Assembly: GCA_020746105.1 (NCBI GenBank)
Contig: CM036624.1
Span: 24,574,084-24,638,083 of the forward strand
Length of the DNA stretch: 64,000 nt
DNA from: Trogon surrucura
Lineage: Eukaryota; Chordata; Aves; Trogoniformes; Trogonidae
Direction of reading: 5' to 3'
This document shows positions 47,745 through 61,140 of this stretch, in pieces. A model generated the notes under the pieces. The model did not search any database. It was not told where the DNA came from and saw nothing but the letters and a program-made list of their open reading frames with translations. Numbering within the stretch: the first letter of the stretch is position 1; each line of letters starts with the position of its first letter. The position numbers and the translations under genes are program-made.

Positions 47745-47885
47745 CGAAAAGAAAAGAGGAACTGAAAATGAAATTAAAGCATAATTCAATCCGGAGCGGG
47801 TCCAGAGTAAAGTCATCTGCTCTTATCATGTGCTGGCAGGCTCTTCCCGCTCTGCAACAAACACAATGTTATCAGGGCACAGAGG
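47745..47885. promoter_or_regulatory. block with two TTATCA (GATA) motifs, candidate erythroid enhancer
   Basis: TTATCA occurs at 47823-47828 and 47869-47874, both reading TGATAA on the minus strand. A CATGTG E-box overlaps the first motif. The block is 3.3 kb upstream of the KLF17 start codon and non-repetitive. Confidence 0.3.
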
Positions 47886-50800
47886 GCAGATTCGTTTGCA
47901 CCGGCTGAGGCAAGCTGCTGTGACCGCCCTGCCTGCCCCGGGCCTGGGGAGCACTGGGATGCACGGCCGAGGACCAGGGCTGCCAGGGGCTCGGGAAGGC
48001 AGGCAGCCCCCCGCAGCACCGACAGGGAGCTCAACCCCAGAATGGAGGGGTCTGTCTGGGAGCCACATCCAGGCTTTGCACTCAGCTCTCCGGACAGGGA
48101 AGCCAGGTCAGGTTCCTCCTGGTGAGTGTCACCATGGAGTAAACACTATGGAGGCACAGGGTTTGGAGGTGATGTTTCTGCCCACGGGAACGTACACGGC
48201 CCATTCTTCCACAGGTATTGCCCGGCTGCCCGCCCCAGAGGCTACTGAGCTGGCAGAGCTGGGCACCCCGACCCTCAGTGCGACAGCACCATGGCACCCC
48301 TGGACCCCACACGCTCTCCCGGCCCCAGTGCGCCGCCTGGACCGCATCCTGCTTTGATCTCTGCCTGCTGCCTGGTTGTGCCCTGGCGGCTGCGGGGCCA
48401 GCGCAGCCCTCACCGTCCTTCTTTATATACCCCTGTTATTTTTAACTCTGCCTACGCAAATCCCGAATCCGGAATGAGCAGCGGCCGGGGGCCAAGGGGA
48501 AATGGACATGGTGCAAATTTCCTGCCCTTTTTACCTCTCTTCCTCTATAACATACAGCAACGTTTTTCCTCCACTGCTTAACTTTCACTGGTACAGGAAA
48601 GCTGAAAGCACCGGGGTATGCACAGAGCCACAGAGTCCGGTGCCGTGATGAATGGGGTATCCCCCTCTCAGAGGGGACATCGCACCTGGCACGATGACAA
48701 GAGGTGTCCCCACCTGTAACGCGCTCCTCAGCCTCCATCAGCAGTGCCACGTGCTTGAGGCGTCGGGCCAGCCCTCACAGTGGTGGCCTCACGTGCAAAC
48801 GTGTGCGCTCACGTGCCAGTTGGGGCCACATCCTGCCCCCTGGCCTGGTGAGCCCCCCCGGCCCTGACCACAACAGCCAGGTCTGGACAGCGGCCATGCG
48901 AGCTGTACGTTTTTGGCTGCCACCTACAACAGCGCCACAGAAGACCTGTGCCACCCTAGCAGCCCCACAGGTAAAAGTAGGAATTGGTGTTTTCTGGCTG
49001 AGAGAACCACAAGATGGTTTTTTTCCAGCATGTCTGGTTTACTATTTTACAAAAAAAAACCCAACATCCAGTGCCAGCAGGTTGCACGGGGAAGTTCGCA
49101 GTGGACATTGTGGTACGGCTGCACAGCAAAGGGGTGCACGAGTTAGAGCCCTTCTCTCATGCATTGGGAATTAACAGCTGTACAACATGCATGAAAAATT
49201 TGACTACAAAACTTTCAAACAATCCATGCAAAAATCTCCACCAGTCTTTTCCAGTCAGCCTCCGTCCACCCTCCCTGGCAATAATCTAAGGTAATCAGCC
49301 TCCAACAAACCCGGACTCTCAGCACGTGGGGAACATCTCCCTTGCCCGTGCACAGAGGTAGGGAAAGTGCAGGTGCCGAGCCCGGGGCTGGTCAGCTCTG
49401 CTCCACTCATATCCACAGAGTTCCCCAGAACAGAGAAAGCCCAACTGGCCCTGGAAGCTGGGCACCAGTGTGGTCATAGTACACAAGGCACTGCCGTCTT
49501 GGTAGTGGAATGACTTTCCAATGGGAGTTGTAGCATAAGGCTGAGCAAACGGGCTGTGCCCTGAGTCACTGCCACCCATGGGGACACAGCCCTGGTGTGA
49601 GGCAGCAGGGGACAGCGCAAAAGACAGCAGAGCAAGCAGGGAGCTGGGGAGCCATCCTGCTCTGCACAGAAACTATTTCTGAGGACATCTGTTTTGGTTT
49701 TCTCCCAGCTATCTGCCTGCAGCCACCTCACTGGTGTCAAGTACACAATGTAGAGCAATGCACAGAAAAGCCACCTCATCACCATCCTGTGCTACTGGGA
49801 CACGGACTGCATTGAGGCCACCCACTCCAGCATGAGACACCAGCCCCAGTACACCAGTGAACTGGACACACACAGCCCATGAAAAAGCACCCTCCTGCCC
49901 GTGACGTGTAGCATCGTCTGCCAGGAGCAGCAGCTGCCCCGTGTCAGGAGCCAATCCTTGTGTGCCGGCGTTACTTGAAGGTGCTTCATTCTGCTCCAGG
50001 AAGTGGTATTTAATTACCCAGCCTCCTTGGTAGTAAATAGATTTGCAACACATTACAAAAGGCTGTATTACTATTAATTTTTTTCCACCGGTCCTGCTCA
50101 TGTGCTAGGCCAGTAAGCTCATCCCCTGAGAATACCAGCTCCAAAATAGATTCGCTCCCTTGTTGGAAATAATCAAATGGGAATCCAAGCTGGCCGAGCC
50201 CAAGCCCAATTCCTCCCTTTGTTCTGGGGCTCTGGCAGTGAAGGGGTTCGGAACGGGGTGACAGGAACTTGCCTTCTCTTTAATTGGCCTCCGATGATGA
50301 AACAATCAACCAAACAATTTAGAAATGTGCATCCAGTGAGATCATCAGGAAAACTTCTCTGGAAAGGAGCCTGGGGAAAGGAAGGTGGTAGTAATCCACC
50401 TGCTCTAGCCACGTCGGCAGTCCGCACTGTGTGGCACAGCACAGCACAGCCACCCCGTGCCCCCTGGGCCACCTTGTTGAGGTTTCACACGGGCAACCAT
50501 GTCGCCAGGGCCAACACCGGGGAAGGGGACAGCAGGATCTGCCCCAGCAGGGTTAGATGAGCAGGGACAGGGGTAAGTGGCACTGCTTCACATCCACCAC
50601 AATGCCAGTGCCAGTGTCAGGGTCACAATGTCACCAAACCCACCCTGGATGACCCCTGATCCCATAGGCAGGGAGGTCCCTGGAGCCACCTGTTCCCATG
50701 GGAACACCTGTCCTCCTCATTTCCAGCCCCAGCCCATCCTTAGCTGTTGAGTGCCCCTTCACCCCATGCCAGCACCGAGTGGCAGCGCTGCCCGTCTCCA

Positions 50801-51199
50801 TCTGTGGCTACCGCAGCCCCACTGCCACCCCAATCGGTGTTTCTAGGACAAGATCTGCTATTCCAGGGCTCTGTGGAGGGCCTGTTCCCATGAGGGCTGC
50901 CTCCCTGGGGATTTCCATCCCTGGCACCCTTTCCTTAGCTTTTCGCAGCCCAGCGGGAGAGCAGCCACCCGGGAAGGGCTGGCACAGCTCCCTGGCCCCG
51001 GCTCCGCTGCCAGGGCTGCCCCGGCATCCCCAGCCCGGGCGAGAGCAGACACCGGCTTGGCATGCGGCAGGGGCTAATTTTGGCCCAAAGGGTTTCCCTT
51101 CAGCAGACTCTGCCGCCAGCGTGGTTTTGAAGAAAATCTTAGCCAGAGTCTTCCTTCCTCGGCTGCCAGCAACCCGGAGCCAGGCTGGTGTGTTTGTGT

Positions 51200-54100
51200 T
51201 GTGTATGCGTGTGTGTATCTCCAAACCGCAACAAATATTTCATATTCGTTTTCCTTCTTTCCCTTTTTTTTTTTTTCCCCTCTCTGAGCCTTTGGCTGTG
51301 GTATTTAAATAGAAGGTGTGGTCCCGGCGCTGCGTGCCAAAACCAACACCAGCTCCAGAGCAGATAACCCTGCGAGCAAACGCAGCAGCAAAACCGCACC
51401 GAGCTGCTGGGAGAGCTGGGATGGGCAGCGGTGTTGGGTATGGCCATGGCAAGGCCCCGCAGGGAGATGTCAAGTGGGCACAGTGGACCTGTGGCTCCCT
51501 GGCCCCCTCACACGAAGGCTTGGCCAGAGGGGCCAGGGTGGAGGGAGGAGGCGGCGTGTCTGGCTGGAGGGCCAGCCACTCGCTGCGCGCTGCATGCAGC
51601 CAGAAGACATTTGGGATGGACCCAGATGATCTTTAGGGGTTTTTTTTTTTAATAAATCAAGACAAAACATTTTGCTTCATCATCTGCTTTCCATATTATA
51701 AACAATCAAGAGGATTTTTTAATAAGAATGTTATTTTTCTCCCATAAAAAGTAGAGTGAGAGCAAGTGGGAGAAGAAGTCCCTTCAGTGTTTTAAGGGCG
51801 GCTCACAAAGAAACTTTCTTACGCCCTGATGTTTTTCTCATGCAAGCTGAAAGCCCTGAAATACAGTGAACATCATGTATTTCAGCATGAGTCACTCAGA
51901 GAGAACTGGCTGCTTCACCTACCCTGACAGCGCTGGCGGTGCCAGTGGTGCTGGCATGCACTGGGGACAGTGGGGACGGAGGGGATGAAGTGAATCTCTG
52001 GGTGTTCTTGGTCCAAGAATGGACAGAGACAAATCTGGACAGGTGGGAGAGAGATGAGGAAAGACTGCTTTAGATCCAGAGCCCAGATCTTGCTCTCCGT
52101 TTCACTTGGTCTGCAGCCATTTCTGGAAACGGAGAGAGGTTTTCTCAGAGCACCTGTCAAGCTTTGAAGTTTTGTGGCATGAGCATAATTCCCAGGAAGC
52201 TCTCAAACTCACCCGCAGGTGAATGTGCACACGTGTGTGCGGCCCTGGTCGCAGCACCCCACAGCACCCCAGCTCCTGCAGAGCCTGTGCCTGGCTGCCA
52301 GTGTTCCCCGGGGCAGCACCTGCATCCGAAATGACACAGGAAGATCCTTACTGAAGCCTTCAATCCCTGAAATTTCTACAGCACTGGCAGGGAAGCAGGT
52401 TCCTCGGAGGGGAGGTTCTCGCAAGGCTTTGCTCCCATGGAGGCCCAGTTGCCATTCGCAAGTGGTGGGACAGAGGGGCAATGCCCCGAGAGAAGAACTG
52501 GAGGGCAAGCCTGAGCTTTCACAGCCTCAGCACACACATGCTACTCTCCTCCTCATTCCCTGGGTGGCCCTGGTGTGGCATCCGAGGTTTGCTCCTGCCG
52601 TAAGAAGGTACTACCATCCCTTGAGCATGGTACTAAATTAGAGACCACCACACTGTGATGAATAGTCCCTGGGACCCCCACCTGCTGGGGGTACTGCTGG
52701 GAGATGGGGATGCTCCTCTCCATCTGCCCCAGGCTACCACGCTGCCGGGACTGGAACCCAGCAGCCTGCTCAAAGGATGCCTGTGTGTGTGTGTCCCCTG
52801 GTTGGATGATGCCCCAGGCTGCTTGTCCCTGAGGTGATCCAGTGCACGGCCACAGCCCGGGGTGCAGCAGGAGAAGCCTGCACACCCCTCCCTGCCTCCC
52901 GGCCCGGCAGCGGCTCTGGAGCTGAGCCGGCCAGGCTTGCAGCACTTCGCCAGCAGCACAAGGTGCAAAGTGGGACCGGGATCCACCCAGCCCTCAGCAG
53001 AGTAGGAGGGTCCTTGGCAGACGACGTGCTATTTTAAAATAAACTGAGCCGGCTCCCTGCCCGACCTCGGCGCGTGTTCTGGCTAGAGGCAAACAGCCCC
53101 GAGCCCAAACCCAAGCTCTAGCAGCCTCCATTTTCCCCCGGCTCCATCTTCCCCGTCGCACCTCAGTCCTGCTCCGCTGATACGTCCCACGTGCCGGTGA
53201 GGGGCTCAGTGCAGCCGCGGCGTCCTGTGGCTCCCCGGGGACCTCTCAGCCCCGTTGGCATGTGTCCCAGCATGGAAAGGAAAATAAGGTTCGGATGTCA
53301 CCTCCCCAGTCAGAAGAGGGAAAATCTTTCCAACAAAACACGCTTTTAATTCCTCACTAAGCGTAGCCAGCATGGAGTCCCCAGCCCCACAGATTCCTGG
53401 CCAAACAGGGAATTTTCCACCTACATCAAAGCAGAGTTGTGTGGTTTTGCAGGGATGGATGCTGAGGCCGTGCCCTGCGCACCTGTCCACCTCTCTCCTT
53501 GTTTTGGAAAGTGGTGGTAACTGTGAGGCATGGTGAAGGACTTCCAGGTCCCCTGCTCCCCACCACGCCAATTCAGTCCCTCTTGCGTCCTCTAGCATCG
53601 TTCTCACCATGGGGTGTGGGGAACTGGGGGGCCTTCCTGGGGTTGATGGCCCTAAAGCCATCTCCACTCCCAGAGCTGCAGAATGTATGAGTCCTCACTG
53701 AACTCACGGCACGTGTGAGAGTGAGTAGGCTGCTGGAGGAGGTGTCCAGAGCATGGCTGAGCCCACAACAGGGGTAGGAGAGTCAGGGGGGTTGAAGAGG
53801 GGATTTCCAGGGTTCTAGAGCTGTAAGATCACTCTGATCCTACCATTGTCCTCGACGAATGGCCCCACATTCCTCCTTCTGCCCTGGGGCTGGGGCTGCT
53901 AGGGAGAAGGGGAAGTTTCTGTGGAGTTGCAGAGAGGCTCTGTGGGTCTATGGAGCTGGGGGCTCTGCAGGAATGTTTTCTGGGCTGTGGGGAAGGGACC
54001 ACACAGAGGGAGAGCCCAGCCCCACATCCCAAGTGTTTCCCATACAAAGTGACCTCTCAGGCTGTAGGCCCAGGGGTGGGGGGTAAGGAGCTATGGGGCA

Positions 54101-57100
54101 GTAGGCAACTCCCCTTCACTCTGCCTGAAGGAATGCCCAGAGCAGCTTAGGGAATGGGTATGTGGTGGGAATGTGGGGTGCATGAGGTGCGTTGGGGCCA
54201 GTAGAGCAACACTGGGAGGGCTGGGAGGAGGAAAGCCTTCCTTGCTGCTCTGGCAAATCCAGGCCTGCCATATCCCAGTGGCACTGTGTCCCAGGCTCAC
54301 CCTGAGCGCTTGAGTGGGTTTAGAGAGCTGGGATATTCCTAAAGTGACTCAAATCTGTGTTTAACCAGTGAGTTTGCTTCAGCTCACCTGGTACAAATGT
54401 GGCCACAACAGGCACAGAGGTTCAGGGGACACCACTGTGGCTCCCAGCTATACCTGGTCTCCTCCCACTGCTTTGGCTGGGGGATTGCCTCCTCCAGTCC
54501 CTCTGGGTGAGGGTTTGATGGATGCAGCTCCCCATTAGCCTAATCTGATGCACTTCAAAGCCAAGAGCAGAGCTGAGGTCCAGACCCTGGAGCAGAAGCC
54601 CACCAGCCCTGGGGACATTAGTGGCAGGCAGAGTGACACCACAGGCAGCCCAGGCTGGCAGTGGGGATGGTGGGAGATTCCTTCGGGAATAAAAGGGCTG
54701 GTTCCAGGAAGGCATTGAGGCTGTAATGTCCTGCACCTGAGGCATCAATGGGGCAATTAAGGGGCCACTCAAGTCACCTGGGAACCTTTTTGTCTCCAGC
54801 CAGCTTTGCTTCCACCCGATGGTGATTTAGGGATTCTTCTCCCCTTCCAAGTTCACAATTGCAGGGTCATTTGCATCTAAAATGTGAGCAGGGCACTTCA
54901 GCAGCTTGTCTGCTCTTGATAACGGGGGGGGCTGGGTGCCCACTCGGGCACTATACCTGCTAATACAATCAGCGGGGCCGGAGGCTTCTGCATATCAAAG
55001 GTCCCAGGCTCTCTTATAGCAGCCTCCCGGCCACAAACCTCCCCTCGGCCACCTTTCATCACTGCCAGGATGGCTGTCACACTGCTCCTGGGAGCCCCTA
55101 GCCGCGGGGAAACCCAAAGAGCCGGATGGAGAAAGGCCACCAACTCTCCCGGGGTGCCAAGATGGGGACACTGCTGCCTGCATCCCTCTCCAGCACCCAG
55201 CTGCTGAGGTTTACATGGAGGAGTTTTTCTCTCTCATGCAGTTTGTGGAAGAATGTGGCGGTGGACAGGCTGGGGAGGGGGCTGCAGCCCCTGCTGCCCA
55301 CTCCAGGGTGGCCGTGGGGCCAGCGCAGGGCAGGAGCAGCACCCATAAACATTGTGACTCACGTGTGGGGTTGCTAACAACTTCCGAAAAGAAACTGGCT
55401 GGGGCAGCCCTGGCCCACATTCCCTGCTCCAGGGAGTGGCACCGTCCTCATCCCGCTGCGAGGTGTCCCTAGGGAAAGGACCGGCAGCCCGGTGCCACGT
55501 ACCGGCAGAGAGAGCGCTGCTCGGCATCCGCCTAACGGGGTGCCAGGTGCTGGAGGCTGTGCTGGGTGGGACGGCCAGCACACCGGGGTGGCCTGGCTGT
55601 GGCTGCTGTATCCCCCGAGGCACGTTTGCAGATGAGCCAGCATCTCCTCTTGGGAAAGTGCTTCACTCCTTGCTCATCCTCTCTGCACCCCCCAGGGCCC
55701 CCTCAGAACACCTTCCCTGGGTGTGGAGAGGACATTGCCCCACAGCCCAAGGTGCCATCACACTGCACCTGCAGGCAGGACAAACCTGAGCCAACTCCAC
55801 ATCCAAAAGGATGCGATGCAGGCTCTCACATCACAGGCTGGTTACCCTACACCTGCTCAGGAGGACCTTAAAGCCCTCTTGGATCATTGCATAAACCTTG
55901 TCATAGGCAGTTGCTGGAGACCAAGCCCTACCTGGATGGGGTCCTGGCTGCACCTATCCTAGTATCTATCTCCTAGCATCTATCTATAGCAGTGTCCCAG
56001 GTCCTCTGGAGGGACAGTGTACTGCTCCTGCAGGGATGTGAGGACACTTAAGCGGTGACACATGGGTGCTGGCTGCACTGGCTTGGCGCCGTCCAGGGCG
56101 CTGGCCCAAGGCTCCTGGCCAGCAGTCACCTCTCATGGCAAACACAGCTGTTTTCCCACCCTTCTCTGTACCTCACTGATGGCGCCAGTGCCAGTGACTG
56201 TTGCCATATGGTGCTGATGTGTACACAGTGCCTGGGTAGGCACAGCATGGCAGGAGTACTTACACCAGGGGGCTGCCTAGCCTGAGGGGCACCCAGCACC
56301 CTCCTGCAAAGAGCAGGGTGGAACACATCAAGTGCCTGCATGAGGGATGGGTCCCCACCACTGCCTGCCCCACACTTGATCTGGCCTGCTGGAAGTGGGC
56401 ATCAGCATGACCAGGAGCTCCCTGCACGCTGGGGAAGGAGGCCTTGGGACTGCGGAGTGAGTTTTGCTATGCCTGATGGCTGCTTGGTGCTACCCGTTGT
56501 GACCAACGAGAGCAGCCATGTGCAGGGAGGCTGGGGTGGTCCCACCCTGGCAGAGAAAGCTGGCAGTGGCTCGCCGCCTCGCCAGCCATGCCTGCCAAGT
56601 AACTCCTCCTGCACCCCATCCCATGGCTCCCACCAGCCCCTGAACCCTCCATACAGCAGCTGCCATGAGTCCAGAACCTTCATAGCTCTGGCAGGATGCT
56701 AGCAGGGATGTGGCCACCCTTGAAACATCCCCTGGGCCTGAGGATGGAGGGGTACCATGCCTTGTGACCAAAGCTGCACCACTGTCATGCTGCTCCTGTG
56801 CCCTGACTTGGTGGTGCCAGACCCAGGACAGGGTCAGGACAAAGTCGTCCTCCACTCCTTTTTCCACTTTTGGGGGAAATACACACCCAACCCCTCCTGC
56901 AGGGTCCCTCCATCATCCTGCTCCCTGCCAGTGCACAGGACAGGGAGAGGGAGAGCCCTTTTGGGATCGTCCTTGTGCCCAGAGCAACACCTGGGACTGA
57001 GCTGAGCCCCTCACAGTCAACTCCTTGCTCAGCTGCCCCGGGGCTCCTGGGGATGTGCACATCCCAGAGGAAGGATGCGGGCAGTTTGTGCACCCCTCCA

Positions 57101-57900
57101 GGAAGGACAGGAAATCACATCAGGATACTTCCAGGTGGTCAGCCCCCATTTTAGGAAGGGAACTCTGTGTCTGGGGAGCAGGTAGGGATGGAGCAGCTGA
57201 CAGGAGGTGGAGAGGGGACCAGCTTTGGAAACCACCCCAGGAGGTTTCTCAGGAGTTAGCTTCTCTGCACAGATGCTGTAGCATATGGGTGCCTGTCTCA
57301 GTACAACGGTTTCTTGCAGAGTGTGATGTGCTCTGATCTTGCCATGTCCAGGGTGGTAACTAGCTCTTGAGCACCCTCTGACCACCTCTGAGGCCTGGAC
57401 CCTTGGGCTGATGACAGCAGGGAAGGCATGGGATGGGGAGCAGACAGCCCTTGGGACTGGCAGAGTGGGGGCCAAGCCTTGCCTGCCCCAGCCACCCTGC
57501 ACAAGTCCTGCAGGCGCTCAAGTTCCTGGGGACTGGCACCATCCTCCAGCTGGCACCCCTGGGTTACAGGACTGCAGCCATGGATGCACTGATGTTTTGC
57601 TCCTTCCTGTGCTCCTGTGGCTGAAGATGGGTCACATGAACCAACGTATGGAGCCAAGGATCTGAAAACCTGAGCTCTGGAAGAGTGCAGGGCAACAGCG
57701 CGGGTGGTGGTAGGGAGCTGCAGGAGAAGTTGGGGTTAGTGGGGGCTGATTTCTGCAGGCAGGGACCTCAGCAGTGCTGTGTGGTGGAGCTGGGGGCTTG
57801 CTGATGGCTTGCGTTTCTGGGGATTTCCCCACAGCCCTGCTCCATCCTGGGGGCTGGGTACGGCAAGAGACAGAGCAGAGGGATCAAAGGGGTGGGGGAG
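51200..57900. other. intergenic region, no gene seen
   Basis: Mostly GC-rich sequence with random-looking open frames. It holds an AT-rich block at 51,620-51,915. I recognise no exon, RNA gene or repeat family elsewhere in it. Confidence 0.55.
51620..51915. promoter_or_regulatory. AT-rich block ending in an NF-E2/AP-1 site
   Basis: A stretch containing taataaatcaagacaaaac and ttataaacaatcaagagg ends with a TGAGTCA at 51888-51894 (within gcatgagtcactcag). It is unlike the GC-rich flanks. It is a candidate enhancer by texture and motif only. Confidence 0.3.
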
Positions 57901-58110
57901 AGGAGCAGCTCGTGAGTTGTGGGTCATTATCTGTTATTAACATCTGTAATCTCCCGGAGAGCAAACTGAGATTTACAGCCTGTTATTAGGCTGTTACTCA
58001 ACCTGTTGTGCAACAGCTCAATTTAAAAAAACTGAATGTGATTAATAGCCTGCTAATAAGGGGGAAATCTCTCCTATTTATTTCAAACAGTTTCAGCCTG
58101 AGCACTCCAA
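57900..58110. promoter_or_regulatory. AT-rich block with repeated TTATTA/CTGTTA words
   Basis: It reads cattatctgttattaacatc, cctgttattaggctgttact, caacctgttgtgcaacagc and gtgattaatagcctgctaat. It includes a GATA core (ttatct) and several TAAT homeobox cores. It sits abruptly in GC-rich DNA and is noncoding. Confidence 0.3.
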
Positions 58111-60589
58111 GAAGGTATGGGCTCTCAGCCCAGGTTCCCAGGCTGACTGCTGAGCTCTTGCTGGGATCCCCCTGGGACCCCCCATGCCACAGGACGCTGG
58201 TGCTGGATGGGGTTCCTGACTAGCAGTGGGTGCTGCTCCCCCATCCCAAGTCTGGGATCTACAATCCTCAAAGACATCAGGGTGTAATCGACACCTCCTC
58301 CCAGCATTGGTTCCATGTAAAGGGGGGTCCCAGCTAGTCCCTGGATGTCCCCTGTGGTCATCCTATAGAAGAGGTGGAAACTCTGAGTCAGCTGCGGTTC
58401 TTGTCCAAGCATCTCACCTTTTGTTTGACCGTGACTCGTACCTGAGTCACTTTGAGCCCACAGTTTCCTGCCCTCCTGCCTTTCACTGCTTGTGGTCCGG
58501 AGGGTGCCCTCTGCCCCCAGACATCCCTACCCCAGCTACAGTTTCACCTCTTGGCCCTCAGCATCTTTTCAAGGCACCAAAACCAGTCTTGCCTGTAAGT
58601 GCCCCGAGACCACAACACTGGGAATGCTCCCTCATTTCTGAACCCCTCTGCCCTTGGGTCTTTGCTTTTCTAAGTTGTTCCTTGATAGGATGCAGACAAA
58701 CGGGCAAGTGTTACATGGCTGTTCCCCTCAAATCGAATCTCTGGACACTATTTTCATCCCACCTGGACCCCAAGGACTTGTCCCTCATCCAGGAGGGGGT
58801 CATCAGCACAGTCACAGGTGGAAGAGAAGATTCCAACAACCTTCTTGTGCTTTGCAGACTGAATTCAGCCCTTGCCACTTGTTCTGTCCATGGTGTCACT
58901 CTGCTGGGTTCTACCTGGTGACAGAGCGCTGTGGTTAATTAGATTGTAGCCAGCCCCATTGCTGCCTCTACTGCCAGCTCGAGTCCTGCCCATGTTCCTG
59001 GGATGGTCCAGGAAAGCCACCAGTTGGGACCCACCTCTCCACAACCTTTCTCTCTCCCAGTGGCATCAAACCCCTTGTCCGCTTCCTCTCAGGCACACGT
59101 TGGCCCTGCCCGGAGGGACTCAAAAGCTCTGCCCCGAGCAGAGATAACAGGTGCCCAGGAACTGCTGCCGGCTGCTCCTGCAGCGTCTTCTCCATCCCTG
59201 ATTGAAGGCAGCATCACCAGCAAATGCCAATGCTCCAGGTCTTGCCAGAAGTATCTGGTCTCCAGGGCCACTTTCTGCCTGTCCTGTGATAGTTGAAGGC
59301 ATATGGGAGTGGAGAAGCAGCTCACACCACCTCCAAACAACACTCTGTGAGAACTGGGAGCTCCCTGGGCAGCGTCTTCCAGCAGGATGAGGTCTGTTTG
59401 GGAGTGAATACACCTGCGGAGGGCTGGCCTGGGGGGCCTTGGGGGCAGCAGGATGTGGACAGCACCGGAGCACCATGGTGGAGGACACAAGCCTGGAGCT
59501 GGAGTTCCCACTTCTAACGCCCAGCCAATCTGAAAGCCCAGGCAGCTTTGGTTCACCCTTCCCCACCGCTGGCAACCAGTGGTAGAGCTGCCTCCCGCCA
59601 CCATCACCCAGCGCAGGGCTGCAGCAAGCAGGGGCCGGACCTGTGGCCCCTGGGCTCCCAAAAACATCCTGAATGGCTGCTGCTGCCGGGAAGGTGGGCA
59701 GCTGCGCCAGCCTGCTGCTCGGTTTCTCAACGCTGCGGAGGAGAGCGAGCTGAACCTGTCCCGGTGACCTACGCACTTAATTAGGGCCTTTGCGGCGCCT
59801 CGTCAGCATTGTGCCCTTGCTGCCCCAGCTGAGCGTCGCTGAGCGTGGCGCACGCGGCGCTGGAGCCCGTCCGCACTGGCAGGCCCGGCCCTGCCTGCAT
59901 CTCACGTGGAGCGGTGGCTGAGCTGCATTTTCCACATTCCTCCCAGCTCTGAGTCACCAGCACCTCTGCTGCCAAAACCTTTACCTGCGCCTGGTCGTGC
60001 TGGCAGCCCGCGCTGGCTCCAGCAGCCATGTACGGCTCCGTGTGAGGCGATGGGCACCCGTCCCTGTGTGGATGCCCTAGGGTGCACTCCCCACCCTGGA
60101 TCGCAGCAGAGTGGGGGAAATGTTCCTGCCCTATGCTGGGGAAGCTCTGGTGCTAGGAATTCTGCACTTCGCAGGGAAGCCAGGGGGCACCCAGCCTTAT
60201 ACCTTTTGCCCCAGGCAGCCTGGGGAGGGGATTTGTGTCCCTCGCCATCACTCCCAACTCTGGGCACCGTACATGGCGTCGCTAACCTCCTGCCACCTCC
60301 TGCCCCAGCTCACCATGGTGCTCAGCTCTTCTGAAGGAAACAACAGTACTGCCAGCAACCTCACCCTGCTCAGGGCCACCCCAGCTACCCAACAGTAGAG
60401 CCACGGGCTCACAATGGTGCTAGTATTGTGGTGGCTTTGTCGAGCCACAGCCAAGCCCAGGGCAGCACGGCCGCGTGAGTGAAAGCCACGTGGGTGGAGG
60501 ACGAGTCGCTGACAAGCCACAGCACCCTGCCAGCCCCGCACTGGGACAACCCCAGGAGGAGCAGCTGGATTGAGGATCACTGAGTATGT
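58111..60589. other. intergenic region, no gene seen
   Basis: GC-rich. Open frames reach 231 residues at 58,226-58,921 (plus) and about 215 at 59,089-59,776 (minus), but none contains a recognisable domain. They lack supporting splice or Kozak context, so I treat them as chance frames. Confidence 0.5.
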
Positions 60590-61140
60590 GGGATGTACGG
60601 GAGCATGGGGATGTGTGGTGGGGGTGTGTGTGTGTGGCCTAGGGATGTCTGTGGGGGTGTGCCACGTGCCTATGTCCCCATGGGGTATGTAGACCTGAAC
60701 TGAGCCATGAGGCAGGGGGAAGAGCCACATGAAGGGGGTTGTGTGAGCGGGCACATGAAGGGCTTGCATGCATGAGAGGTGTGCATGAGGGTGTAGGCGG
60801 GATACATGATTTGGGGAATGCAGTGGATGTGCATGGTGTGTATATGACATATGCATGTGTGCTGGGCACATATGTATGTGTGCAGGGTGTGCCTACGTGT
60901 GAGGGATGCACACTGGGGCATTTGAGGCATGCATATGTGTATGGGGGACATCGATATATGCACAGTGTATTTTGGGGTGCGCGTATGGGAGCCCCGTGCA
61001 CATGTGTAGGACATACAAGCAGGCATGGGCACAACGCCTGGCGGGCGCAGCGTGTGTGCGGTGCAGGAGATGTGCATACGGGTGGTGTGTGTGTGCGTAC
61101 ACAGGGGTGTGCACTGCAACATACGCACGGTGTCAGGGCA
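60590..61140. repeat. degenerate GT-rich (TG/CA, GCATG) repeat region
   Basis: About 550 bases dominated by ggtgtgtgtgtgtg-type words and gcatgcatatgtgta-type words, with no strict unit length. It is rich in alternating purine-pyrimidine sequence. The long plus-strand open frame across it is a by-product of this composition. Confidence 0.75.

Larger units (their letters stand above)
45000..51200. other. far-upstream region of KLF17, no gene seen
   Basis: GC-rich unique sequence with some AT-rich islands (46,060-46,640; 47,745-47,885; 49,000-49,270). A small CA repeat lies at 46,023-46,034. Open frames up to about 175 residues here resemble no known family and have GC-rich random composition. 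Confidence 0.6.

Noticed and set aside
58226-58921. 231-codon plus-strand frame
   Set aside because: No recognisable domain, no codon bias or context to support it, in a GC-rich region where such frames arise by chance.
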